From: Sthenelais limicola | Taxonomy: Eukaryota > Annelida > Polychaeta > Phyllodocida > Sigalionidae | Length of the DNA: 64,000 nucleotides | Direction: 5' to 3' | Assembly (NCBI GenBank): GCA_942159475.1 | Contig: OW804096.1 | Coordinates: forward strand, 18,996,906 to 19,060,905 | Part shown: piece by piece, positions 10,317 through 21,243 of the stretch | How positions within the stretch are numbered: position 1 is the stretch's first letter | Layout: every line of letters starts with the position of its first letter | Made by a program: the position numbers and the translations under genes | Notes under the pieces: generated by a model | Databases searched by the model: none | What the model saw: only the letters and a program-made list of their open reading frames with translations | Told to the model about the DNA's origin: nothing

Positions 10317-13300
10317 TTATTTTTTTAGTTCGTTAATTTGTTCCTCAATATCTTCGGCCATACGCCGCCATATTATTTTTTCTTTGGGGCATACTTTCCT
10401 AATTCTAAAGGAGTATATTACCACCTTTGCCCTCATTCTCAGTTCATACATTGCTGATAAATGGTCCACTCTTCCTTCCTCGAACAATTTTTGTCTATAA
10501 ATGAATGATTTTAACTGAAGTATGATCCAATTGACAATTTTTGAGTTAACATTTGTAATCTCTATACCCAAGACAATGTCTTCTGGTTTTATCACGATAT
10601 TTCTACCTCTTTGATTAAAGATTACCTTGCCATCCACATCCTTATTAAGGTATCCACTATCGTAGATCCATTTCAAGATATATTTCCACAATGCTTTGGT
10701 TTTAAAACATGTTACCAAGAAGTGAGATATGTCATCCTTATTTTTACAGAATGAACAAGTATCTTTTTTAATAACGTCTATTTGTTTCAAATACGCATTA
10801 CATACAAGGACACCATGTAAAACTTTGTATTGGAAAATGTGGATTCTTGCTTCAGTCGAAGCTTTGTAAGGAATTGTGAAAACATTACTCCATTGTATTT
10901 TATCATAACTTTCTTCTGTCAAGCCAAGCCTCTGCTCCCACTTTCGAAATTTTTCCCATTTGGGTTTCAGTTTTGAAATCAGCTGGCTGTAGATTATTTT
11001 CGCATTACATTCACAAATGTCAATTTCTTTACCATTGATTACAAAGAATACAGAATTATTCAATACATAGTTCCTCTCTCTCTTTATGCATCTTATCCAT
11101 TCACCAGGTATTGCATTTTTAAGCATTTGTCTAGAGTAAAATGACCGGGCTATCTGGAAGTTGGAGGCAATCTCCTTTGTAGACATCATGTTGCCATTTT
11201 CATTAAAGATATCACCTAGAACTATTATACCATTTTTTTTCCACGTTTCCCAGTATAGCATTTGGCCTTTATCTTTGATGTATCGATTGGCCCATATTCT
11301 TTCTTTTAAGATCTGTTCAATACCTTCTGGTTTAAATTTATAGTAGTATTTGTTCCATATTTCGAATAATTCTTTGTAAAAACCATTTAAATAAATACTT
11401 GGTTTGTACCTACACAAGAATATTTCTTCAATGTCTCTTTTGTGGAAGGCTTCGATCACTTTGAACCATGACCTATTTCTACCAATAATAATTCTTCTCA
11501 CCCACATTATTCTATTAGTCTCATAAATTTGCCTGATCAATCTTAGATTAAGTCCACCTTTCTCTGGTTTTTGAGCCAGGAAATCCACACTGATTTTATG
11601 GTGGTTACTATTGTACACAAATTTAAACATAATCTGATCTATCTCTTTGAGCAAGGCTTCACCAAAATACATACATGATAAGGCGTGCTGAAATATTGGA
11701 AGCAAGAATACATTACACACCATGATTCTTCCTTTCATTGTAAGAAATCTGTTCTTCCAAGAATTAATTGTTTCCTTAATCTTCAATATAAGCTCGCAAC
11801 TGTTTACCTTATACATTTCATTTTCATCCCTTGGGTTAAGGAGGTGAATACCAAGGACTTTCATCTTATTTGTCCATTCAATCTCGAGGACAGACCTATT
11901 AACTAAAGGGACTTTACCTATATTAAAACCTTTGGACTTCTTAGCATTAAGGGTTAACCCAGAGGCGAGGGAAAATTCTTCAATTGTTCCGATAGCTCGT
12001 ACCAGGGAGGGCTCATCTTTAACAAATAACGTTAAATCATCTGCGAACTGGATTAATTTTGATTCCTGCTCCCCATGCTTTATTCCAATTATTTCTCTGT
12101 TTCTTCTAATACTTTCAGACAGTTTTTCCGCGACAATTATGAACAAGGAAGATGATATAGGATCACCTTGCTTAACTCCCTTTTCTACATTGAACCATGC
12201 GGACGAAAAACCATTATTCGTGAAAGTGGCCTTGGACCCCTTCAAAAGCATTTTTACCCAAGATATAAACATCGGATCTATACTATGAGCCTCTAAAGCT
12301 TTTTCCATGAAAGTCCAGTCTACAGAGTCATATGCCTGCTTCATCATTATTCTCTAGAAAAGAATGTATATCATCGATTTTTCTTATGGCCGAACCGATG
12401 AAACGGCCTTTCATGAAACCGACCTGGTCATCATTAATAATATTGGAGATACAGAAAGACAATCTTTTAGCTAATACTTTGGATATGATTTTATAATCCA
12501 CATTTAGGAGCGTAATTGGTCTCCAATTCTTTAAAAACAATAAATCGCTATCCTTCTTGGGAATCACACTTATTATCCCTCTTTTTTGATTTTCCGTCAT
12601 TTCCTCTTCTACTAAACAAGTTTCTAACATAGCCATAAAAATATTTTTAATGGCGTACCAAAAGGCCTGATAAAACTCAGCGCCGAACCCATCACAACCA
12701 GGTGATTTATTTTTTAAAAATTCTTTTAACACTTTTTCTACCTCCTCGGCAGTTATTTCTCGACATAAGAAATTATTTTCTGCCTCGTCAATCTGAGGAA
12801 AATGATCAGGGCTGACAAATTTGTCCATTACCTCATTAATAGTGTTATCCTTGCTGTATAACTTAGAGTAGAAGCAATGACCTTCTGCGATAATATCCTC
12901 TTTTTTGTTTTTAATTTCATCTTCAACATTTAATAAATTTATAACATTTTTTTCCGATTTATATCTTTCTAATGCACAGAAGTATTTCGTTGGCTTTTCT
13001 CCTTCTGTCGCCCATTTAGCTTTTGATCTTATTAGCGCTCCTTCAGCCTTTTCTAATTCATACTCTCTTATATCTTGCAAGATTTTTTTTCTTGTATCAA
13101 TTTCATCTTTCGTCATTCTCTTTTTAGAGTCTAGGGAAGATAAGATATTTCTATTTTTTTCAATTCGAGCTCTCTTGCCCTTAGCTATCTCACTGCTCGT
13201 CTTGATAGCCAACTCCCTTACCTTTAGCTTGAAAAATTCCCATGCTATTTTAGGGTTAGTTGCTTCATTTGGGGCATTTTCACATAATTTTTCTACACCA

Positions 13301-14091
13301 TTAACAAAGTTAGGATTATTAAGAATTTGATTATTCAATTTCCAATAGCCTCTACCTCTTTCAGGTTTGTACATAGAAATATTCGCATGCACTTCGAGAT
13401 GGTCAGAGTGACTGCTATAAATAGTTTCACATTTTATAACTTTACTCACAATATTACTTGAGACAAAAATATAATCTAACCTGGAGCTTTGCTCCAACCT
13501 GTACCAAGTACACTTTGGTTGACTGGTGCATTTCGAGTCTATAATATCATTTAAATCGAGGTTACCTATCATATCTTTCAATTTCACACTTGACACACTA
13601 TTCGGCTTATAAGTAATATCAGTATTAAAATCACCAAGCATTATTAAGTTATCATATTCTGCTTCTTCTGTTAGCTTAGTAATTGTTTTCAGCATCTCAG
13701 ATTGTTCATCTTTCTTGTCAGCCGTAGGGGCGTATATATTGAGTATACATGTTCGACAGTTCTTTTGGTTCGATATAATATACTGCCACCTGCCATTTTC
13801 GTCTGATCTTGATTCTACAATGGTATTCTTGAATTCTTTGGGAATTAGTAGTAGCACTCCCTTGGATGCAGAGGATCCATGGGAGTAGAAGATCTGTCCT
13901 TTCCATTGGGAATTCCATATCTTTTCCTTCGCTGCACAGGAGTGTGTTTCTTGTAAGGCCACTATGGTGTTGGGGAAAGATTCAAAATAAGTAAACAAAG
14001 CTTTTCTTTTAGTCACGTTATTCAGACCATTTACATTGAGTGTTATAAACTTCATCGCTTCACAATTCTCTTTGCCTAGGCTTGGAGACAT
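10317..14091 (-). pseudogene. LINE ORF2, endonuclease and reverse transcriptase, broken by a small deletion
   Basis: ORF2 starts with an ATG 43 bp after the ORF1 stop. Residues 1-240 are an APE-type endonuclease with all key residues: Asn19 (LNVNG), Glu48 (LQETH), Tyr120 (NIYAP), Asp154 and Asn156 (GDFN), Asp206 (LDYIF), and Asp230 and His231 (SDH). The RT begins near residue 400 (NWRPITLLN, then GFMKGRF). At about 12330-12345 the first frame runs into TGA after NDEAGI, and the next frame takes over at AYDSVDW. The residues normally between them, including the first catalytic Asp of RT motif A, are missing. Downstream, motif B (GVKQGDP) and FADD (12036-12047) are intact, and a CCHC motif (C-x2-C-x7-H-x4-C) lies near 10710-10760. 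The remaining frames are open, so this copy was probably broken by a single event. Confidence 0.9.
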
Positions 14092-14134
14092 TGTGAGGGT
14101 TTTTTCACGTCATTAAAAGACCCTCCTGGGTCTT

Positions 14135-15661
14135 TTATACAGAGGGAGCACTTTCCTCCATCGGGCTAGCCTTGTCTTCTTGACTATTTAGATCCTGGGC
14201 CAGCTCTTTTCTCACCTTCATCCAGGCCTTGCCTACCATGTTTCCATGAGGAGGCCAGGTGTCTGAATCTAACACATGGGGATGGTCCAACCCCATTCCA
14301 ATTCCCCACAGCTTGTTAGTAGGAGATGCTTCACCAATTGTGCGTTCCTCTGTTTGGATTAAATAATTCCTAACAATTTCATTTTGCCTCGCCTTGGCAC
14401 GAACTGCCTTCAACAACATCTCCTCTCTATGATCTTTCCATCTGTTGCTGGGATCATCTACATTTGCCATATATCTTTTACATTCCACTGGGTTCTTGGT
14501 GGCCAGAGCCATGGCTAACTTGATGGGGTCTCCTGCGATTCTGGCTTTCTGGTGGAATAAGAATTGTTCAACATGCTCATATTTTTGGCCCTCGATTCTG
14601 AATTCTGCCCTATAATGATTCGACAAGGGGTTTTGTGCAGTAAAGAAGACTACCGTCTTATCATTCTGTCTCTTGGAGATGTTCGACAAGAGAAGACTAG
14701 CTGGGATCCCATCTAACTGGTCGTGCCTATAGTAGATACCGTCTATTTTGATATTCGTACCAAACATTTCCACACTTATATTCTGAGCAGTGGCTGCACT
14801 AGCTATCGATTTAACTTTTAAGAGCCTTTGTCTCACAATGTGAGGGGTGTCTCGTCTGATATTCATTCCTTTGCCCTTCTCCACATTCTCCTCATCATGT
14901 TGTTTGAGCCTTGATCGAGCCTCGTAGACAACTTTTGCCTGTTCGGAATTCTTCAATTCTATTTTTATAGGCATGTCAGGCTTGGTGCTTACACGTACTG
15001 CTTTTATCACTATGATGTCTGCAAGGTTAAGGTAGTTCGCTATTATATTGTTTACCTTTTCCAAGAGTCGTTCAGGAGTTTCTTCCTCAGCAGATTTAAT
15101 TCCTAATATCAACAGATTTTTTTCAAGTTTCAGAGTCTCTTTCCTTATAAACTCCTGGTCTTTTTCTCTTTTGGTCTGCTGTTCCTCTAAATAATCTGTA
15201 TCTTTGGGAGCAGCAATGGTTTCTTCCACGACGACCATTTTCTCTTCCTGCTTTTTTAGCCTCTCTTCAAATCTTGCCATCTCGTCGTCACGATATTGGC
15301 AGCCTTCTTTAATTATACCAACTTCCTGCTCCAGTTTATCAAGCTGATCCAATCTTTTTAGCACCATATCATATTTTATTTGAGCTACTCTGTTTGATTC
15401 CGCTTGGTCTGAAGCTAGGGATGTTATGAGACCTCTTAAACCTTGATCCCCTTTCTGATCTTTCTTACCAGAATCGTTGGCGCTTCCATCGTCGTTCAAG
15501 TCTTTTTCTTTACCTATTTTCTTTTCGCCCGACATGTTTAATTTTATTTTGCTACTATCGTTCAGTCTCACCGATTTTATTTGCGGTACTCCTAGGTCGG
15601 GAGAGCCTTCCAGCCCCCTCTTCTGTCCCTGACTCTTGTCCTCGGCTTGATTTGTCGTCAT
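14135..15661 (-). CDS. LINE ORF1: coiled coil, RRM, C-terminal region and NADAR (YbiA-like) domain
   Basis: The protein is 508 aa from the first ATG. The frame stays open to about 15752, but without another ATG. A charged N-terminus is followed by a predicted coiled coil (about 100-185), an RRM-like segment (about 181-252, starting NLLILGIK) and an RNA-binding C-terminal region (about 263-318), as in L1 ORF1p, the RNA-packaging protein. Residues 336-487 match the NADAR/DUF1768 fold family: LSN at 346-348, a VEQ motif whose Glu365 aligns with the catalytic Glu of the family's VEH motif, QKA at 371-373, RWKDHREEML at about 407, IGEAS then WGIG at 452-455, and GNMVGKAWMKVR at 473-484. Known NADAR proteins are N-glycosidases acting on riboflavin intermediates or on ADP-ribosylated guanine. 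The role here is unknown. The domain shares the frame with the RRM, has no stop and is followed by about 20 acidic residues. Confidence 0.9.
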   Translation of the reverse strand: MTTNQAEDKSQGQKRGLEGSPDLGVPQIKSVRLNDSSKIKLNMSGEKKIGKEKDLNDDGSANDSGKKDQKGDQGLRGLITSLASDQAESNRVAQIKYDMVLKRLDQLDKLEQEVGIIKEGCQYRDDEMARFEERLKKQEEKMVVVEETIAAPKDTDYLEEQQTKREKDQEFIRKETLKLEKNLLILGIKSAEEETPERLLEKVNNIIANYLNLADIIVIKAVRVSTKPDMPIKIELKNSEQAKVVYEARSRLKQHDEENVEKGKGMNIRRDTPHIVRQRLLKVKSIASAATAQNISVEMFGTNIKIDGIYYRHDQLDGIPASLLLSNISKRQNDKTVVFFTAQNPLSNHYRAEFRIEGQKYEHVEQFLFHQKARIAGDPIKLAMALATKNPVECKRYMANVDDPSNRWKDHREEMLLKAVRAKARQNEIVRNYLIQTEERTIGEASPTNKLWGIGMGLDHPHVLDSDTWPPHGNMVGKAWMKVRKELAQDLNSQEDKASPMEESAPSV

Positions 15662-16667
15662 GCTCCGGGAAGAGCAGTCGTTGCAATGGTTTCTGTCAGG
15701 TGTTCCCTTAGTTATTTCTATGAGAGTTTCCAATCTTTTGCCTTTTAGCAAGATGGCGTCGGTTTACTTCCGGTTATCAGATTTTACGTTCGTGACAGCT
15801 AGAAAAAGTTCATTTTGTGGACAATTATAGCAAGTTAATGACGAAAATGTCACTATAGTTCTACACTCTCCCTATTTTATCCTTGTAGGGATTTTTTTCC
15901 CCTCTTTCCAGATACAAATATTTATTTCTACTATTCAGTCCTTTCCGACCCGGCTCGGTTCAGTACAAACACTGAGGCCACCTGGTGGAATCTCGTCTAA
16001 CTAACGTTCCTACCGTGTTGGAGCAAGTCTATTTCTCCTTCAGATGGCGTACATGTTCCTTTATCTAGCTCGGATTAACGCTTTAATCCTTTTATATTCA
16101 ATTCAATTTTCTACCAGTCTACTGTTTTTGTCTACTCACCTTCTAATCTCTGAGTATAGCTCCCTATTTTGGTCTGAACGGCTTTGGTGAGGTTTTCCAG
16201 TCAGTTAATATTCTCCCGCTCTTTTATATCCTGGGGTTTCTGATTTCCTCCAGGGTATTTTCCAGCTTTAATCCTTTGACACGCTTTTCTCCACTTGGGA
16301 TTAAGGCATTTGATTAATTTTCCATTATCCAAAGCTCCTTTGTAGCTTTGGGTATATGTCCGTAATCCTAGAGATATTCCTTGACGATCGTTAATCCATG
16401 TGCTCTCTCCTGTCGAAGCCCGGAGAAGACAAGATGGCGATTAGCGATAATCCGTGAACTCTTCGATTCGTTTTAAATTTCTGTTTGTTTTGTTGAGAAT
16501 TTTCTCTGACAATACTTTTGCAGATATTCTTCACGTACCGTGATGATTTATCTTCCTTTTCCCCGTGTTTGGGGAAGTCAACAAGCTTTAAATCTGAAAG
16601 AAAAGAAGTATTAATGCTCTAACAGAGCGTAAGGCCTTTCTTTCAAATCGAGCGCGAACCGGAAGTC
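15662..16667 (-). promoter_or_regulatory. LINE 5' UTR with promoter-like motifs
   Basis: About 1 kb between the upstream target repeat and ORF1. By eye it holds two CCGGAAGT (ETS-type) sites, near 16658-16665 and 15763-15770, in opposite orientations. It also holds two CAAGATGGCG (YY1-type) sites on the plus strand at 15749-15758 and 16430-16439, and one CCACCAGGTGGC, matching the CTCF core, on the LINE sense strand at 15977-15988. LINEs need an internal promoter in this position. Function is inferred only. Confidence 0.5.
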
Positions 16668-16681
16668 CACATCACACTTAT
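16668..16681. repeat. LINE target-site duplication, 5' side
   Basis: CACATCACACTTAT, identical to 10204-10217. It directly abuts the LINE 5' end, confirming a full-length insertion. Confidence 0.92.
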
Positions 16682-16755
16682 AGTCTCTTTTTGTCAATTA
16701 CAGAATGCAGGAAGACAGACACAGGTCATTCAAGGGGCATAATGTAGTCATCTTT
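16682..16755. other. Sequence continuing past the LINE
   Basis: The flank resumes after the second target repeat. Nothing else seen. Confidence 0.5.
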
Positions 16756-16759
16756 ATAT

Positions 16760-16994
16760 GGGTCAGACTTCCAGAAAATGTACAATTGACAGCTCTACAC
16801 ATTGAGACAATTTTGCTAGATTAGACTGAAAAATGATGAATACTGAGTATATCTAAGTATATTTGGTATCGCATTGATTTAAAGTATCAGTTCTGTTGTC
16901 TTGAACGGAATTTTATAGCTCTTTTTTGCATTAAATGTGGGTTATTTGATAGGATTGGTGAAGGCGAATTGTAAATTTTCTAAAGATCTGATCC
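16760..16994 (+). mobile_element. MITE family 1 copy, TSD ATAT
   Basis: Middle type B ('atttaaagtatcagttctgtt'). Right end CTGATCC. Confidence 0.9.
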
Positions 16995-17148
16995 ATATGG
17001 CCCTGTGAACATACAACATATTTCTTACCTCTCCCTTGAGTACAGTGAGTCTATGTTAATCTGAGGGAGATGTTCCCGGGCTCTGACAATAGCACCCAAT
17101 CCCACTGTCTCTTGCACACTCCACTATTCCTCCTAATGTTCTCTTCCT

Positions 17149-17383
17149 GGGTCGGATTTTCAGAAAATGTACAATTGGCAGCTCTACATATTTAGGAAAT
17201 TCTGCTAAATTAGGCTGAAAAATGAAGAATACCGGGTATATCGGAGTATATTTGGTATCGCATTGATATAAAGTATCAGTTCTGTTATGTTAAACAGCAT
17301 TTTGAACATCATTATTGTCTTAAATAAGGGTTATTTGGGAGGATTGCTGAAGGTGAATTGTACATTTTCTGGTGATTTCACCC
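17149..17383 (+). mobile_element. MITE family 1 copy, TSD TCCT, variant right end
   Basis: Type B. The right end reads TTTTCTGGTGATTTCACCC instead of TTTTCTGAAAATCTGACCC. TCCT on both sides. A pyrimidine tract starts immediately after. Confidence 0.88.
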
Positions 17384-18030
17384 TCCTCCCCTTCATCTAT
17401 ATCCTCCATCTCTCCTTCTAATCCTTCTATTCTTTGTTCTTGTCCGCTTCCCAGTCTCTTTTCCCTTCTTTTCCTTTCTCCTCCTCCTCTTCCCCTTCCA
17501 AGCTTCCTCGTGCTCTGTCCCTCCTCCCTCCCTAACGACCACCTCCCCCTCCACTTCCACCCCCTCCCCTCCCACTTTACCTCCCCCTCCTTCAACTCCT
17601 TCATCTGGCCCCCTCTTGCCCTTTCCTTCCTTTCCCCACATCTCTTCCTTCCCCTCCACCCATCTCTTTCTCCTCTCTCCCTCCCTCCCTCACCAGCTCC
17701 TCCTCCACACACCCTCCTCCTTCTCTCTCCCCTCCTTCTCCCTCTACTCCATCTGCCCCTCTCTTCCCGTCTCTCCCTCCCTCACCACCTCCTTCTCTCT
17801 CTACTCTTCCCGTCTCTTTCCCCTCCCCACCTCATTCCCTCTCCACGCCCCACCTCCCCCTCCGCCCACTCCTCCATCTCTCCCCCTCTGCCCCACCTGC
17901 CCTCACCACCTCCTCCCCCTCATCCCCTTCCTCCCCATCTTTCCTTCCGTCCCTCCCTCACTACCTCTTCCTCCCTCCACTTCCTCTCCCTCCCCCTCCC
18001 TCCCCCCACTGACCATCTCCCACTCCATAA
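17384..18030. repeat. Pyrimidine-rich low-complexity tract
   Basis: About 650 bp of CTCC/CCTT sequence on the plus strand. Pro/Ser/Leu-rich open frames here are artefacts. Confidence 0.9.
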
Positions 18031-18335
18031 GTAGATATATCACCGGGAGTATTGCAATAATTAATACCTATAAATCAGCTTTACTAGGAACTGTTGCGGT
18101 ACTTAGCCCTCTTATTAATAGCGTCCTTATGATTATTAATAGCCAGTGTCTCTCCTACATTGTCAACTCCTGGCCAGGGGATGTATGAGCTCCAGGCCCA
18201 ATAAACCAGACAAATTATGATTGTTTCTAATATATGGGAATCCCATGGGTAGTGTCTTTCTGCCTCTTAGTTTCTTTTAACAATACAATGATGACAATGA
18301 ATTGTCATGGATGTTAATTGTGCGATGTAAGTAAT
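18031..18335. other. No feature seen
   Basis: A short phrase with 'aacaatacaatgatgac' near 18280 recurs at 20163 and 20957. Confidence 0.5.
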
Positions 18336-18682
18336 AGGGGATTTGCATGTCTCACTACGCATGTCTACTGCAGTGCATCATGGGGTGGATTCTGTTGAAA
18401 TCCGACACACAAATATTTGGCAATATTTTTATCGAATTTTAAGACTAATTTCACCAATATAAGAGCTTGTATAAATGCAACGACCAAATGATGGGAAAGA
18501 TGGGTTTATAGTGTTATGGAAACATAACACATGGATATTGACATTAGAACATTGATAAATATTCCATGTTGAACATGACAGGTTTTCTATAAATTTTACA
18601 CAGTACCATTAGTCCCACAATTCCACAATTCCACAATTCCATGGGAATCAAAATTCTAAATGGCAGACATGCAAGTCCCCTA
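18336..18682 (-). mobile_element. MITE family 4 copy
   Basis: AATAGGGGATTTGCATG at the left, GCAAGTCCCCTATT at the right, interior inverted relative to 1-350. Confidence 0.8.
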
Positions 18683-18721
18683 TTGGCCATCCATTGTATC
18701 AGCATACAATGAGTAGTATTT

Positions 18722-18956
18722 GGGTCAGATTTTCAGAAAATGTACAATTCGCCTTCACCAATCCTCTCAAATCACGCACATTTAAGACATAAGTGAGCTT
18801 CAAAATGCAGTTTAACATTACTGAATTGATGCTTTAAATCAATGGGATACCAAATATACTTAGATATACCTGGTATTCATCATTTTTCAGCCTAATTTAG
18901 CAGGATTTACTAAATGTGTAGAGCTGCCAATTGTATATGTTCTGAAAATCTGACCC
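18722..18956 (-). mobile_element. MITE family 1 copy
   Basis: Type B. Both ends clear. Flanks ATTT/ATAT. Confidence 0.9.
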
Positions 18957-19074
18957 ATATATATGCAGGCTTTTTGTGGGATGAGAAATAACAGGTCAAC
19001 GTTAAACTTGGATTACCAGCAAATGTTAGAACTAAAATATGATGCGCTTTCTTTATTCTATTTGATCGCTTCAG

Positions 19075-20118
19075 AGGAAGAGCGAGGAGGTGGAGGATGA
19101 GAAGGTGGGGGAAGAGGTGGTGGAGGGAGGATGAGGTAAAGGGGGCGGGGTAAGGAAGATAGAGGAGGTGGGGGAAGAGGAGATGGAGGGACAGTGAGGT
19201 AAAGGGGAGAAAGTAGGAGGAGAGGAGGTGGGGGAAGAGAGAGGAGGTTGGGGAAGAGGAGGTGGAGGGAGAGGAGGTGGAGGGAGAGGAGGTGGAGGGA
19301 GAGGAGGTGGGGGAAGAGGAGGTGGGGGAAGAGGAGGTGGGGGAAGAGGAGGTGGAGGGAGAGGAGGTGGGGGAAGAGGAGGTGGAGGGAGAGGAGGAGG
19401 AAGAGGAAGAGGTGGAGGAAGAGGAGGTGGAGGGAGAGGAGGTGGGGGAAGAGGAGGTGGAGGGAGAGGAGGAGGAAGAGGAAGAGGTGGAGGAAGAGGA
19501 AGAGGTGGAGGAAGAGGAGGTGGAGGGAGAGGAGGTGGAGGGAGAGGAGGTGGGGGAAGAGGAGGTGGGGGAAGAGGAGGTGGGGGAAGAGGAGGTGAAG
19601 GGAGAGGAGGAGGAAGAGGAAGAGGTGGAGGAAGAGGAAGAGGTGGAGGAAGAGGAGGTGGAGGGAGAGGAGGTGGAGGGAGAGGAGGTGGAGGGAGAGG
19701 AGGAGGAAGAGGAAGAGGTGGAGGAAGAGGAGGTGGAGGGAGAGGAGGTGGGGGAAGAGGAGGTGGAGGAAGAGGAGATGGAGAGAGAGGAGGTGGGGGG
19801 AAGAGAAGGTGGGGGAAGAGGAGGTGGAGGGAGAGGAGGTGGAGGAAGAGGAGGTGGGGGAAGAGGAAGTGGGGTAAGAGGAGGTGGAGGAAGAGGAGGT
19901 GGAGGGAGAGAGAGGAGATGGGGGAAGAGGAGGTGGAGGGAGAGGAGGTGGGGGAAGAGGAGGTGGAGGGAGAGGAGGTGGAGGGAGAGGAGGTGGAGGG
20001 AGAGGAGGTGGGGGAAGAGGAGGTGGAGGGAGAGGAGGTGGAGGAAGAGGAATTGGAGGAAGAGGAGTTGGAGGGAGAGGAGTTGAAGGGAGAGGAGGTG
20101 GAGGGAGAGAGAGGTAAA
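19075..20118. repeat. 15-bp purine minisatellite (GGAGGTGGAGGGAGA)
   Basis: About 70 units alternating GGAGGTGGAGGGAGA and GGAGGTGGGGGAAGA. All six frames look like Gly/Arg, Glu/Val or Pro/Leu repeat proteins because the unit is a multiple of three. Not treated as genes. Confidence 0.95.
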
Positions 20119-20458
20119 TAGAGAAAAGGAAGGTATTCTCTTCCTGCCTCTTACTTAGTCTCATTAACAATACAATGATGACAAAGAGTCGTCATTATTG
20201 CTAATTTGTCTCCTCTTTACAGGCTAAGTAAATGGACATACATTGTATCAGCATGTAATGGATAGTCTATGATGCTTCTATGATGCTATTGTTGGATGAC
20301 AAATACGAGTTCAACGTTAAACTTGTGTTAACAGCAAATGTGATATTTTACAGGAAAATGAATCAGGTTAAACTGCATTTGAACCTGATTTATGTCTCAA
20401 ATTTGGGTTATTTGAAAGAATTGGTGAAGGTGAATTGTACATTTTCTGACGATTTAAC
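20106..20458 (+). repeat. Spacer between purine arrays, copy 1
   Basis: Near-identical to 20900-21243. Contains a short family 2-like phrase ('gtgatattttacaggaaaat') and then a MITE family 1 right half. Confidence 0.85.
20360..20458 (+). mobile_element. MITE family 1 right-half fragment
   Basis: From 'caggttaaactgcatttgaac' to TTTTCTGACGATTTAAC. The next bases are the second purine array. Confidence 0.75.
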
Positions 20459-20912
20459 AAGGAGGTAGAGGGAGAGAGAGGAGGTAGAGGGAGAGGTGGA
20501 GGAGGGAGAGGAGGTGGAAAGAGAGGAGGTGGGGGAAGAGAAGGTGGGGGAAGAGGAGGTGGAGGGAGAGGAGGTGGGGGGAAGAGGAGGTGGAGGGAGA
20601 GGAGGTGGGGAGAGAGGAGGTGGAGGGAGAGGAGGTGGGGGGAAGAGGAGGTGGAGGAAGAGGAGGTGGAGGGAGAGGAGGTGGAGGGAGAGGAGGTGGG
20701 GGGAAGAGGAGGTGGAGGGAGAGGAGGTGGGGAGAGAGGAGGTGGAGGGAGAGGAGGTGGGGGAAGAGGAGGTGGGGGAAGAGGAGGTGGAGGGAGAGGA
20801 GGTGGAGGGAGAGGAGGTGGGGGAAGAGGAGGTGGAGGGAGAGGAGGTGGAGGAAGAGGAGGTGGAGGGAGAGGAGGTGGAGGGAGAGGTGGTGGAGGGA
20901 GAGAGGTAAATA
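20459..20912. repeat. 15-bp purine minisatellite, second array
   Basis: Same unit as 19075-20118, about 30 copies. Confidence 0.93.
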
Positions 20913-21243
20913 GAGAAAAGGAAGGTCTTCTCTCCCTGCCTCTTACTTAGTCTCATTAACAATACAAATGATGACAAAGAGTCGTCATTATTGCTAATTT
21001 GTCTCCTCTTTACAGGCTAAGTAAATGGACATACATTGTATCAGCATGTAATGGATAGTCTATGATGCTTCTATGATGCTATTGTTGGATGACAAATAAG
21101 AGTTCAACGTTAAACGTGTATTAACGTGATATGTACAGGAACATGAATCAGGTTGAACTGCATTTTGAACCTGATTTATGTCTCAAATTTGGGTTATTTG
21201 AGAGAATTGGTGAAGGTGAATTGTACATTTTCTGACGATTTAA
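20900..21243 (+). repeat. Spacer copy 2 with MITE family 1 right half
   Basis: Matches 20106-20458. The MITE fragment at 21147-21243 ends CTGACGATTTAACCC, with no array after it. Confidence 0.85.

Larger units (their letters stand above)
10218..16667 (-). mobile_element. Full-length L1/Tx1-type LINE with NADAR-bearing ORF1
   Basis: A 6.45-kb non-LTR retrotransposon runs right to left: 5' UTR (16667-15662), ORF1, a short gap, ORF2, then a short 3' UTR with an AATAAA signal and an A-rich tail. Perfect 14-bp direct repeats (CACATCACACTTAT) at 10204-10217 and 16668-16681 are its target duplication, so the insertion is not 5'-truncated. The order APE endonuclease, RT, C-terminal CCHC and the L1-like ORF1 place it in the L1/Tx1 group; the exact clade needs a tree. 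It inserted at the end of a MITE family 2 copy. ORF1 is open and the target repeats are identical, which suggests a fairly recent insertion, but ORF2 carries a small inactivating deletion. Confidence 0.93.

Noticed and set aside
12905..13330. 141-codon plus-strand frame
   Set aside because: Antisense shadow of LINE ORF2.
15662..15751. Upstream extension of ORF1 by 30 codons
   Set aside because: The open frame begins with TTG and has no ATG before 15661. A eukaryotic start at the first ATG is more likely.
17372..18188. Pro/Ser/Leu-rich frames
   Set aside because: Low-complexity pyrimidine tract. No domain, and no codon structure distinct from the repeat.
19228..20121. Very long Gly/Arg-rich frame resembling an RGG-box protein
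   Set aside because: It is the 15-bp purine minisatellite. All frames on both strands stay open because the unit is a multiple of three.
19058..20170. 370-codon Pro/Leu/Ser-rich minus-strand frame
   Set aside because: Complement of the same minisatellite, with no non-repeat coding sequence.
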